Notes under the pieces: generated by a model | Database searches by the model: none | What the model saw: only the letters and a program-made list of their open reading frames with translations | Told to the model about the DNA's origin: nothing | NCBI GenBank assembly: GCA_045531955.1 | Contig: JAZSFC010000027.1 | Location: 118,492-182,491 of the forward strand | Direction of reading: 5' to 3' | DNA: 64,000 nt | From: SIG299 sp045531955 | GTDB lineage: Bacteria; Bacillota; Clostridia; Lachnospirales; Lachnospiraceae | Translations under genes and position numbers: made by a program | In this document: positions 17,518-26,467 of the stretch, piece after piece | How the letters are laid out: every line of letters starts with the position of its first letter | Position numbering within the stretch: position 1 is the stretch's first letter

Positions 17518-19602
17518 TTATTTTCCTCTTTTTTTCTTAAGTGCTACTGCTGTACCTGCTGCCACCAATGCTACTGCTGCCACAACGGCTGCGGTAATCA
17601 CTGCACCACTTACTCCGCCGTCCTGGTTTGCCGGTTCATCGATTGCTGGGGCTTCTGTAGGAACTGGGGTTGCACTTGGTTCCGGAATCAGAGTCGCTGT
17701 TGGTTCCGGAGTAGGTGTTGGTGCCTCTGTTGGCTTAATGGTTGGCGTCGGTGTAGGATTTACCATCTTCTGGAATCTGCTTTCATCCGCAAATGCCCAG
17801 AATGCAGGTTTTGCCTGATAGCCACCGTCAAACAACAACGGATGCTGAATGGATAAACCGTCTGCGCCACCGCCGGCACTATTTGCATCCTGCAGCCAGG
17901 AATTGGTATCGATAACGCCCCAGAAAGTAAATCCGGAAATATTAATACCCTCTGCACGAAGCTTCTGAATCACTTCAAAGAAGGAATGGTAGTAATCCGC
18001 CTGCTTTAAATATTCGTTTTCCAAACCTTTTTCTGTTGGAATGAAAGACTGACTGTTCTTTACATCCCACTCTGTAATCTGTACCTGATCTACAATGCTT
18101 GCGTAAAGCCGTACTGCTTTTTCAAAATCTGCCGCCATCGGACTGGACATGGTCTTGTTATGCTGCTGCATACCCATACCATCAATACGGGTGCCTTCCG
18201 CTGCCTTTACATCTCTAAGAAGCTGTGCAATGCCCTTGCTCTTAGTAACACCACATTCGTTATAATCGTTGTAATATAAATCCACATCTGCAGGCATATA
18301 CTTGTTGGCAAAACGGAATGCCTGAATAATGAATTCATTGTTCTGGTAAATTTCCCACCAGATGGAACCTTCGTTGGCACTGCGATAAGTACCGGAGCCG
18401 TCACTGACTGCTTCATTTACTACATCCCATGCATAGAACAAATCTTTATACTTACTGTTTTCACTGTTATAATGCTCTGCCATGGAAGCAATATACCACT
18501 CCAGACGCTTTGCCATGGTTTCTGCGCTTGCCAAAGGCTTTGTTAAATCATAACCCTCACGATAGAACCACTTTGGAGTCTGGTCAGAATGCCATAATAA
18601 TACATGACCACGTACTTTAATGATATCGTCCGGGTTCTGGCTGTTCCACTTTAAGATATGGTCCAAGCCACGGTCTGCATTGGAAAAATTGATTACCGGA
18701 ACCAATAATTCTTCTCCGTTAAAAATTACGGTTTCTGTTTTTGGATTTGCTGCCGCATAAGCAAACATAGAATCCGGCTTTAACTCATTACCGAAAGTAA
18801 CCGCATTAAAATGCTTAGTTACAAGTCCCTTGGTTTCTACATCGATAAGATCGGCTGTACTAACCGCAGCACCAACAATAAACTCACCGTTTCCGTTCAA
18901 CTTCTTATTTACTGCATTCTTTAAGTCCACAATATTTGTCTGAACAAGTTTAGCCTTCTGATCCGGTTCATACAGTTCTACACCGGTAAGGTAGTAGGTA
19001 CCCTTTACACCAGGGCCGCTGCCATAGCTTTCGCCCTGTTCCATAAAACGGAGCGAGAAAACCTCCACTTCACCACTGATGGATGGATTGAAGGTACCGG
19101 TAAACTGGGTCCATACACCCGGTTCTAGAGCCTGTCTTACGGTTCCGCCCACAAAGCTGCTGTATAAATCGCTGCCGCCCTTTTCTCTCTTATGCGGAGA
19201 AAGTTCCACGGTACGCTGTGCTTCCGGAGCGTCCTTATATTCTTCTGCATCCAACATAATCCAGAAAGAATATTTATAAATTCCACCATCTTCAATTGTA
19301 CCATCTGCCACCAGACCGGTAATATCATATGAAAAACAGTTATAATTGGAGTCTCTGTTTGTGATTTTACCGTAGGTCATAATTTTGTCAGGACCGATTG
19401 GTGTATCGGATACCTCACAGGTAACGGTGGCACCACCATTGTGCCCGTTACCGTTCCAACGTTCCAAATCGTCAGGATTATCAAAGTTTCCGTTGACAAT
19501 CATGTTTTCTGCTGCCTGTGCCTGCATCGGCTTTGCCGGCAAAACTCCAAGGCACAATGTTACGGCCAGAACCGCCGCAAATAACCCTTTAAACTTTTTC
19601 AT
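17518..19602 (-). CDS. secreted CBM22-GH10 endo-1,4-beta-xylanase with membrane anchor
   Basis: I use the ATG at 19602 (694 residues) because AGAGAGGAAG precedes it; a longer frame adds 15 residues without support. Order: signal peptide (1 to about 31, ending AQAA); a CBM22-like sandwich (about 33-210, ENMIVNGNFDNPDDLERWNG); the GH10 barrel (about 225-600) with acid/base Glu in AWDVVNEAV and nucleophile in QITEWDV; a Thr/Pro-rich linker (about 605-650); and a hydrophobic helix with KKKRGK tail (about 662-694). No LPXTG motif is present, so the enzyme is probably held in the membrane. It would cut xylan at the cell surface. Confidence 0.95.
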   Translation of the reverse strand: MKKFKGLFAAVLAVTLCLGVLPAKPMQAQAAENMIVNGNFDNPDDLERWNGNGHNGGATVTCEVSDTPIGPDKIMTYGKITNRDSNYNCFSYDITGLVADGTIEDGGIYKYSFWIMLDAEEYKDAPEAQRTVELSPHKREKGGSDLYSSFVGGTVRQALEPGVWTQFTGTFNPSISGEVEVFSLRFMEQGESYGSGPGVKGTYYLTGVELYEPDQKAKLVQTNIVDLKNAVNKKLNGNGEFIVGAAVSTADLIDVETKGLVTKHFNAVTFGNELKPDSMFAYAAANPKTETVIFNGEELLVPVINFSNADRGLDHILKWNSQNPDDIIKVRGHVLLWHSDQTPKWFYREGYDLTKPLASAETMAKRLEWYIASMAEHYNSENSKYKDLFYAWDVVNEAVSDGSGTYRSANEGSIWWEIYQNNEFIIQAFRFANKYMPADVDLYYNDYNECGVTKSKGIAQLLRDVKAAEGTRIDGMGMQQHNKTMSSPMAADFEKAVRLYASIVDQVQITEWDVKNSQSFIPTEKGLENEYLKQADYYHSFFEVIQKLRAEGINISGFTFWGVIDTNSWLQDANSAGGGADGLSIQHPLLFDGGYQAKPAFWAFADESRFQKMVNPTPTPTIKPTEAPTPTPEPTATLIPEPSATPVPTEAPAIDEPANQDGGVSGAVITAAVVAAVALVAAGTAVALKKKRGK

Positions 19603-19639
19603 TTTTGCTTCCTCTCTTTTCATGATATACATAAAGCAT

Positions 19640-19668
19640 GTTATCATAATTTTACCTCAATCTGACAA
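19640..19668 (-). promoter_or_regulatory. possible internal promoter for the GH10 xylanase gene
   Basis: On the minus strand TTGTCA (19668-19663) and GATAAC (19645-19640) are 17 bases apart in the 127-bp gap between the GH2 and GH10 genes. The gap is longer than elsewhere in the operon. The boxes are imperfect. Confidence 0.35.
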
Positions 19669-19729
19669 AAAACGCTTCCCGACTATTGTGATTCATTTCG
19701 CTATCTTTGCTAAATTGTTCACATCAACG

Positions 19730-22700
19730 TTATCGAAAACAAAACCAGTCAAAATCAAAGGCACTTCCCGGCAAAAACACAAAGGAAACTTTGGCCTTGC
19801 CATGCTTTGGTGCAATTGCAAAAACTACTTCCTCCGGTCCTTCCGTACGGAATACTTCCAGGGATTCCTGCTCTTTTCTTCCGTCCTCCCATTCCGTCAG
19901 AAGTCGTATATTATTCACCTCATGTAATGCTTTTCCGCAGATGGTCAGCGTAGATGCACCCGTCTCACCAAAATCCATGTTTTCAAAAACCAGAGTTACA
20001 TTATTTCCGATTCCGCATACAGAGTTTCCTTTCCGTTCAAAAGAATCTCCGTAAACCGAATCTGCCTCCCCGGCATAAAGCTTCGCAAATGCCTTTTCCT
20101 GCTTAGTAAACCGAAATCCCTTCATATGGATTTTACGGTCCAGCTCCACCGCAAAGGTGGTAATACCACGCAACCGCTTATTCAACTTAAAGGTATCAGG
20201 AATATAGGTGTTCCAAACGCTTGGCAGTGTATAGTCCTTCGTTCCGATTATCCGGCTTCCTTCTGTATGAGGGATTCCCTCCCAAAACGTAAACGGGGTG
20301 TCTCCTCCAAAAGAAAATACCGGAATCTCCACCTCATCCGAACCGAATTCCCCAAAGTCAAGATTGTCATAAGCCACCCAGCTGATACCGTCTCTCTGGG
20401 TGGAAATACCACGCTCGTTACCATTGCCGATTAGACCTCCCGTTGCAGAAAACAGGGAAGCCGATAAAAACTCATATGGGTTTAAGTTGCGTACGCCAAG
20501 ACCTTCTGCCCTATACTCCAGTACAGAAATCAAGGCGTAGCCCTTTGGTTTACCGTTTTTACACATACAGCGTACCCGGAACGCTCCGTCACCTTTTACC
20601 TCAATTACTGCCTCACCCGGATGTTCCTTGTCCGGACGGATAGCAGCAAAGGTAGAGTCCACACCCGCATCATCGGTAACCCGCCAGGTAAGTTCCTGTA
20701 CATCCGCATGTTCCGGATATACCACTGCCCGGATTTTGGTTGTGGTACATTCTTCCGTAAGCAAGGTCGGTCCCAAAGGTATCAGCTCTATTTTACGGAT
20801 TGGCACTGCAATACCGTTCTCCTTGTTATCCTTTAAATGGTAGCAACCGTCCGATAATGTTTTCTCTGTTCCCGCATTCTGACCGCCGGATGTTTCGGAA
20901 ACTACCGCAGTAATAACCATTGACTTTTCCTTGAGGCCCTCCGAAGTAACAGAAACCTTTATTTCTCCGGCAGAGCCGTTACTGCGCACTACTGCCAGCA
21001 GTTTTCCGCTAAACAGACACTTCGACCGCGTCTGATACTGGTCTGTATCCGTACTGTCACCATTATCAAGTCCTGCAAGCACACCGGCTCCGGTTACGGT
21101 AACATTTACCCGGTTATTGGCATTTTCCACCGGATTTCCTTCTGCATCTTCCATGGAAATCTCAACAAATACCAATTCCTCGTCATCTGCAGATACTTCT
21201 GTTTTATCCGCTTTCAGGCAAATGCTTACGGCATCACCGAAGGAATTTTTAGTATCTTCTGCAATTACTTTACCGTTTTCATCATACGCTACCGCATATA
21301 ATTCTCCCGGCGCATAAGGAATCTGCCAGTCACCGGTCAGCTTGTCTCCATGCTGCAAATCAAATTTTACCCTGCCCTTAGACTCTCCGTTTACAAATAA
21401 TTCAATTTCCGGCGCATTACTTACGACCCGGACATCAATCAGCTGTTCCGGATTAAAATCCCAATAAGGGAAAATATGAATCACCGGCTTTTTCTTATAA
21501 TCATTCCAGCCGGCCTGGTAGAAATAGAAGGCATCCTTTTTAAAACCTGCCGTATCCACCATACCAAAGTAGGAATTACGGCCGTGATACGGTGTCGGCT
21601 CTCCGAGATAGTCAATCCCGGACCATAAAAACTGGCCCAGGGAATATTCCGTGTCACGTTCCTTGGTAATACAAAATTCGATACTCGGTGCACCCCAGCT
21701 GGTAATACTGTTCCCTAAACTTGAGCACTGTTCATCGTCATCCGCCAGTATTTCTTTACTCATCGGAAAATGATACACACCACGGCTTTGCACAATAGAC
21801 GAGGTTTCACTTCCGTAAATCATCCAGTCCGGATGTTCCTTATGATGCTCCTCGTACAACTTCTCCGCATAGTTATAGCCCATCAGTTTAATAATATCCG
21901 CGCATTTCTGAGTATTCGGCCAAGGCATAAAATTACTGCCAAGGGTAGCAGGAGCATTCCCTTTTGGGTCATGTTTAGCCACCAAATCCATCAGCATACG
22001 TAAGGTTTCCTGCCCACGTTCATCTGCGTGGGTATCAAAAATTTCATTTCCTACGGACCACATAATCGCGCTTGGGTGATTACGGTCCCTGCGGATCCAG
22101 TTTGCCACATCCCTCTCTGCCCATTCTTCAAAGAAGCGGGCATAATCATATGGATTTTTCGGTTTTTTCCAACAATCAAAGCTCTCCGACAAAATAAGAA
22201 TACCCATTTCGTCTGCCAATTCCATCAGCTCCACTGCCGGCATATTATGGGCGGTACGGATGGCATTGGCACCCATATCCTGCATCAGTTCCAGCTGGCG
22301 ACGGAGGGCATTTTTGTTCATGGCGCTGCCCAGACAACCCAAGTCGTGATGCAGGCAGACACCGTTCAATTTTACATGTTCCCCATTTAAGAAAAAGCCC
22401 TTATCACAGGTGAATTCTAACGTGCGATATCCATAACGGATTATCTCAGAATCCAACACTTTCTCCCAATCGGAAGTCTTTTTTTCATCATTCGTCAGCA
22501 CCAGTTCTGCCTGTAATTCATATAAATACGGCAGTTCCAAAGACCATTCGTTTACTTGCTCCACAAACAAATCCGTCACCGGATGTTCTGCAGAAACTAC
22601 CGCTTCTCCCACCAGACATTTATTTTTGTCAAACAGCTGATAAGAAACTTTATATTCCGAAGCAGACGTTCCTTCCGGCAGCACAAGTTCCGCACTGATT

Positions 22701-23197
22701 TCCGTATGATAACCGGAACCCTCTTTTTCTGTGTGAACGTAAATGCCGTCTGCCGCAAAATAGGCGGCATCCTTATCTATCAGCCATACCGGACGGTAAA
22801 TTCCCGCACCGGTATACCAGCGGGAATTCGGGCACTGATGCACTACTTTTACCAAAATTTCGTTTTCCCCCTGCTGTACAAGCGGAGTAATATCCACCTC
22901 AAATGTGGTGTAACCATATTTCCATTCTCCTGCTTTGTTTCCGTTTACAAAAATGGTGCAATCCATGTAAACGCCCTCAAAGCGCAGGAAATAATTTCTC
23001 TGCGCTTCAACGTTTATCTGTATTCTGTTGCGGTACCAGCCCACGGAATCTTCATAAAGATTCTCAGCCTGACCAATCAGCCAGTCGTGAGGAACCACTA
23101 CTTCATAAAAGGCGTTTTCCTCATACCCCTCCGGTATTTCATTATTTGTAATGGATACTTTTTGAAACTCCCAACCATATTTTAATTTCTGCTTCAA
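19730..23197 (-). CDS. large GH2 glycoside hydrolase
   Basis: The 1155-residue protein has no signal peptide. Order: GH2 sugar-binding domain (about 1-180, VVPHDWLI), immunoglobulin-like domain, then the TIM barrel with NAIRTAHNMPAVELMELADE, the acid/base Glu in IMWSVGNEIFD and a nucleophile Glu in YGSETSSIVQSRG. After about residue 600 come a DUF4982-like region and Ig-like or invasin-like domains (VTGAGVLAGLDNGDSTD), as in BgaA-type beta-galactosidases. The start is a TTG at 23197 behind AAGGTGG. In this operon it may remove galactose, arabinopyranose or another side sugar from imported oligosaccharides, but specificity cannot be read from the sequence. Confidence 0.88.
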   Translation of the reverse strand: MKQKLKYGWEFQKVSITNNEIPEGYEENAFYEVVVPHDWLIGQAENLYEDSVGWYRNRIQINVEAQRNYFLRFEGVYMDCTIFVNGNKAGEWKYGYTTFEVDITPLVQQGENEILVKVVHQCPNSRWYTGAGIYRPVWLIDKDAAYFAADGIYVHTEKEGSGYHTEISAELVLPEGTSASEYKVSYQLFDKNKCLVGEAVVSAEHPVTDLFVEQVNEWSLELPYLYELQAELVLTNDEKKTSDWEKVLDSEIIRYGYRTLEFTCDKGFFLNGEHVKLNGVCLHHDLGCLGSAMNKNALRRQLELMQDMGANAIRTAHNMPAVELMELADEMGILILSESFDCWKKPKNPYDYARFFEEWAERDVANWIRRDRNHPSAIMWSVGNEIFDTHADERGQETLRMLMDLVAKHDPKGNAPATLGSNFMPWPNTQKCADIIKLMGYNYAEKLYEEHHKEHPDWMIYGSETSSIVQSRGVYHFPMSKEILADDDEQCSSLGNSITSWGAPSIEFCITKERDTEYSLGQFLWSGIDYLGEPTPYHGRNSYFGMVDTAGFKKDAFYFYQAGWNDYKKKPVIHIFPYWDFNPEQLIDVRVVSNAPEIELFVNGESKGRVKFDLQHGDKLTGDWQIPYAPGELYAVAYDENGKVIAEDTKNSFGDAVSICLKADKTEVSADDEELVFVEISMEDAEGNPVENANNRVNVTVTGAGVLAGLDNGDSTDTDQYQTRSKCLFSGKLLAVVRSNGSAGEIKVSVTSEGLKEKSMVITAVVSETSGGQNAGTEKTLSDGCYHLKDNKENGIAVPIRKIELIPLGPTLLTEECTTTKIRAVVYPEHADVQELTWRVTDDAGVDSTFAAIRPDKEHPGEAVIEVKGDGAFRVRCMCKNGKPKGYALISVLEYRAEGLGVRNLNPYEFLSASLFSATGGLIGNGNERGISTQRDGISWVAYDNLDFGEFGSDEVEIPVFSFGGDTPFTFWEGIPHTEGSRIIGTKDYTLPSVWNTYIPDTFKLNKRLRGITTFAVELDRKIHMKGFRFTKQEKAFAKLYAGEADSVYGDSFERKGNSVCGIGNNVTLVFENMDFGETGASTLTICGKALHEVNNIRLLTEWEDGRKEQESLEVFRTEGPEEVVFAIAPKHGKAKVSFVFLPGSAFDFDWFCFR

Positions 23198-23217
23198 ACT
23201 TCCACCTTCTTTATCTG

Positions 23218-24540
23218 TTAGTATTTAATTCCGATCTCATAGAGAGAAGCAATGTCAGCACACCGCGCCATACCGCGCAGGGATAGTTTTTCTTCCATAT
23301 CCTTGGTGAACAAAAGACAGCGGCCGTCGAATCCGTTATCATTTGCTCTCCAGGAATGACCATCAGAAAATCCCCATACGGTAACAGAGGTAACTTTTCC
23401 TGTCTTTTGCTGAATATCTAACAGACCATCCATGATGTAACGGTACTTTTTCGCCTGACGGAGCAGTAATTCCTTCGTAGGCTCTTCTCCCACCTTGTTA
23501 TCGGAAATACCGATATCCAGCTCCGTAATTTGCAATTCAAAACCGGCATCCACAAACTTCTGTGCAGCGTTCAGGAAATTCTGCATATAGTCATTCGTAC
23601 TTAAATGGCTCTGCATACCGATGGCATCCACATAGTCATGCACATCCTTGCCGTGTTCCGCAAACATTTCCGGCAGATTCTTCAGTACTCTGTCCACTTT
23701 ACCGGTCATGCCGTAATCGTTATATACCAGACTTACATCCTTCATGTTTTCCGATGCCTCAATTGCTTCCCTTGTGTAAAGAAATGCATAGTAAACATAT
23801 TCGTGGCCCATCGTCTTATACCAGCCGTTATTGCCATCGGTGGTATTGTATTTACCGTTGCCGTTGAAAGCTTCGTTTACCACATCGATGGCATAAATCA
23901 GTCCCGGATGCTCGGTATCATAATATTCGATTACCTGGAAAATGAAGTTTCTCATACGCATCTTCATGGTTTCCATGTCCACATAATCCTTCTTGACATC
24001 ATAATCCACACGGAAAAACCAATCCGGAGTCTGGGCATGCCATACCAGGGTGTGGTATCTCATCTGCATATTGTTCTCTTTGCAGTATTTGATAATGCTC
24101 TGACAACGGCTGAAATTGGTTGCCACAAAGGCAGGATCATCTGCTACACCTTTTTTGCTCTTTGCCTGGTCCAAGGTTGCATCCGTCTTCATTTCATTTT
24201 CACAGGTAACACTGTTGAAATGTCTGGTAACCTCTTCTTTGTAGTTTTTACCGATGGTAACCGTATTCAGCGCCACACCGATTTTGAAATTATCCGCATA
24301 GATGTCTTTCAGCGGCGCTACCGTTGGCAACGGTGTCGGTGTTGGTTTTTCTGTTGGCGTTGGTTTTACCGTTGGTGTCGGTGATACCGTTGGTGTTGGT
24401 GTTTCCGTCGGTACTGCCGTCGCAGTCGGTGCTGTTGTGGCAGTAGGTGTCACCTCCGGTGTTTCCGCGTTCTGTTTACTGCCGCAGGCTGCAAACAGCA
24501 TCATTCCTGCCAGCAAAATTGTTATTCCCCATTTTTTCAT
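23218..24540 (-). CDS. lipoprotein GH10 endo-1,4-beta-xylanase
   Basis: I use the ATG at 24540 (440 residues), eight or so bases after GGGAGG; a TTG further up has no site. The N-terminus is a lipoprotein signal (MKKWGITILLAGMMLFAACG, lipid on Cys about 20). A long Thr/Pro repeat linker covers about 32-80. The GH10 barrel follows (about 85-435) with acid/base Glu in AIDVVNEAF and nucleophile Glu in LQITELDIGI, and DGRCLLFTKD near the end. It is a second surface xylanase anchored by lipid rather than by a C-terminal helix, so the two GH10 enzymes may work at different distances from the membrane. Confidence 0.95.
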   Translation of the reverse strand: MKKWGITILLAGMMLFAACGSKQNAETPEVTPTATTAPTATAVPTETPTPTVSPTPTVKPTPTEKPTPTPLPTVAPLKDIYADNFKIGVALNTVTIGKNYKEEVTRHFNSVTCENEMKTDATLDQAKSKKGVADDPAFVATNFSRCQSIIKYCKENNMQMRYHTLVWHAQTPDWFFRVDYDVKKDYVDMETMKMRMRNFIFQVIEYYDTEHPGLIYAIDVVNEAFNGNGKYNTTDGNNGWYKTMGHEYVYYAFLYTREAIEASENMKDVSLVYNDYGMTGKVDRVLKNLPEMFAEHGKDVHDYVDAIGMQSHLSTNDYMQNFLNAAQKFVDAGFELQITELDIGISDNKVGEEPTKELLLRQAKKYRYIMDGLLDIQQKTGKVTSVTVWGFSDGHSWRANDNGFDGRCLLFTKDMEEKLSLRGMARCADIASLYEIGIKY

Positions 24541-24561
24541 TTTGTCAGTTCCTCCCAAATT

Positions 24562-26271
24562 TTATTTCAATGTATAGCCGAAGCCTAAAATCGTAAATTT
24601 CTTTGCTGCATCCGCCATGCGGACTTCTACCCGATGTTCTTTTACTTCTTCGCCGGTATATACAATAACTGCATTACAGTGGTTCCAGCCCACTTCCAAT
24701 GGATTGATGGTACGGGTCACCTCGCCATCCACCAAAACTTCCGCAGTTCCGAAGGACGGGTCACCGCTGTCTTTATACACCAGCAGCAGGTCCTTACATT
24801 CCATTGTCATGGTAAAGTTTTCCGGCTGTTCCGAAGTGCCCTCATACATCCAGTGGTCCGGAAATTCCGGCGTGGTGTAGGCATTGGCATCCTGCTCCAC
24901 GCACTGAAGCATATTATCTGTTCCTGTAAAGGAGCCTGCACTTAAGCACTTTACATGCTTTGCTGCATCATCCTTACCAAAAGCAATCAGGGTGCGATAC
25001 CGGTTACCGATGACGCCTTCCTTTGTTAAATCTACATCCTCTGCCGGTGCATCTCCTTCTTCTGCCAGCTTCCAGAAATTGTCCAGACAGTCAGCCATAA
25101 TCCGGTGACCGTCGTTGGACGGATGATATAAATCATAGAAAAACTGACGCTTGGTAATGACCGGTGTGTCCTCATAAAAGTTTGGTGTTACTGCATTCTT
25201 AATGCTCACCATCGGAAGATTATAGTGATAACCTACTCTGGACAAATTATCCTGCAGGTTGTAATCATCCATAAATACGGAGAACAGCAACACTACCGCC
25301 GGAGTTCCCGGGCCTTCCATTGCCATCAGGGCAAGGCTTTCGTAGCAGACGCCGTTGGTTTCATCACCCGCATCATTTACCGCAAACTCAATCACTACCA
25401 CATCCGGCGTAACCGCTCCCTGGCGCAGTACATCATCTTCATAACGGGTTAATCCAAGTTCGGACGGGGTTCCGCCCACACCTGCCTTAATAAAATGCAC
25501 ATTGCCGCCGTCGCCCTTGCCGAAACGCTGTTTAAACATTTCATAAGAGCGGTACGCATAGCTGTTTGTTCCGATTGGCTTTGCTCCGGCACCCTGGGTA
25601 ATGGAACCGCCGATATAAGCAATCGTTACATCCTCACCTGCTTTTGCCTTTGCAATCGCCTTTTTCATACGGTACAAATTACCGGTCTGCATACAGGACC
25701 GTGCAATCATGGTGTTATAGTTTTCAGAGCCAAACTGCACCGGCGGATCCGGAATCAATTCCGGCACCTCATAGCCGTCATTCAAATAATATGCAATGGT
25801 TACCTTTGCGGTAAAATATTCCGGAAATTCAAAGAAAAATGCAGTGAGCACCTGCTCATTTTCTGCCGCAGGATGCTCTTCCACAAAGATTTTGGTTTCT
25901 CTTCCGTCACATACGACTTCTGCCGGAAACGGAGTACCGGAACCTGCCGCCGCCCTGCACTGCTGGGCGAATCGGATGGTTTTGCTCCTGTCTTCTTCTT
26001 TATCTGCCTTTATAGAAACCCCGATATTATGTACTATTTTACGAAAACCCTCACAGGTCTGCAGTTCTCTTGCCAGTTCCTTATCCAGTTCCGGAAGCAG
26101 ATTGGTTACCTTTGCCGCCACTCTGCCATCCAGGTAATTCACATCGGAAAAACCGCCAAAACCGTTTGGTCTTCCTTCAATTGCGTCATCTAACATAATA
26201 TAAATTACGGACCGTTTTTTTGTTGGGTCTTTCGGTGCCTTTGGTCCTCTTTCCACTACTGTATTTTCCAT
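24562..26271 (-). CDS. cytoplasmic SGNH/GDSL esterase, probable xylo-oligosaccharide deacetylase
   Basis: A 569-residue protein without signal peptide. The N-terminal third (about 1-195) has a domain I do not recognise. The SGNH fold (about 200-400) shows block I as TIAYIGGSITQGAGA (Ser nucleophile in GGSIT), block III-like VVIEFAVNDAGDETN, and block V as DLYHPSNDGHRI with the Asp-His pair. Residues after about 420 look like a beta-sandwich. It is the first gene of the xylan operon, with GGGAGG before the ATG. Acetyl removal from imported xylo-oligosaccharides is the natural inference, but no assay-defined family can be assigned by eye. Confidence 0.82.
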   Translation of the reverse strand: MENTVVERGPKAPKDPTKKRSVIYIMLDDAIEGRPNGFGGFSDVNYLDGRVAAKVTNLLPELDKELARELQTCEGFRKIVHNIGVSIKADKEEDRSKTIRFAQQCRAAAGSGTPFPAEVVCDGRETKIFVEEHPAAENEQVLTAFFFEFPEYFTAKVTIAYYLNDGYEVPELIPDPPVQFGSENYNTMIARSCMQTGNLYRMKKAIAKAKAGEDVTIAYIGGSITQGAGAKPIGTNSYAYRSYEMFKQRFGKGDGGNVHFIKAGVGGTPSELGLTRYEDDVLRQGAVTPDVVVIEFAVNDAGDETNGVCYESLALMAMEGPGTPAVVLLFSVFMDDYNLQDNLSRVGYHYNLPMVSIKNAVTPNFYEDTPVITKRQFFYDLYHPSNDGHRIMADCLDNFWKLAEEGDAPAEDVDLTKEGVIGNRYRTLIAFGKDDAAKHVKCLSAGSFTGTDNMLQCVEQDANAYTTPEFPDHWMYEGTSEQPENFTMTMECKDLLLVYKDSGDPSFGTAEVLVDGEVTRTINPLEVGWNHCNAVIVYTGEEVKEHRVEVRMADAAKKFTILGFGYTLK

Positions 26272-26413
26272 GTTTGCAGCCTCCCTTATCTCTGTTTATT
26301 ACACATTTTTTCTTTCCTGATACCTTTAATTTTACTATACCAATATCTGTTTTTAAGTACTACTTATCGGTTGCGTTTTTCTTCCGCTTTTTTGCTTTAA
26401 CGTGGCTGTGAAA

Positions 26414-26455
26414 TAAAACAGGAGCTGTCGCAACCATCATTGCAACAGCTCCCGG
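26414..26455 (-). terminator. rho-independent terminator of the SGNH lipoprotein gene
   Basis: GGAGCTGT.GCAA pairs with TTGC.ACAGCTCC and is followed by a T-rich tract on the minus strand. It isolates the lipoprotein gene from the xylan operon downstream. Confidence 0.88.
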
Positions 26456-26467
26456 CTGTAATTTAAA

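Noticed and set aside
23605..24384. 259-codon frame antisense to the lipoprotein GH10 gene, and similar long antisense frames at 22556-23185 and 25495-26193
   Set aside because: All lie opposite genes with clear catalytic motifs, have no ribosome sites, and are rich in His, Phe and Cys as complement frames are.
24302..24577. Repetitive valine/glycine frame on the plus strand
   Set aside because: It is the complement of the Thr/Pro linker codons of the GH10 lipoprotein.
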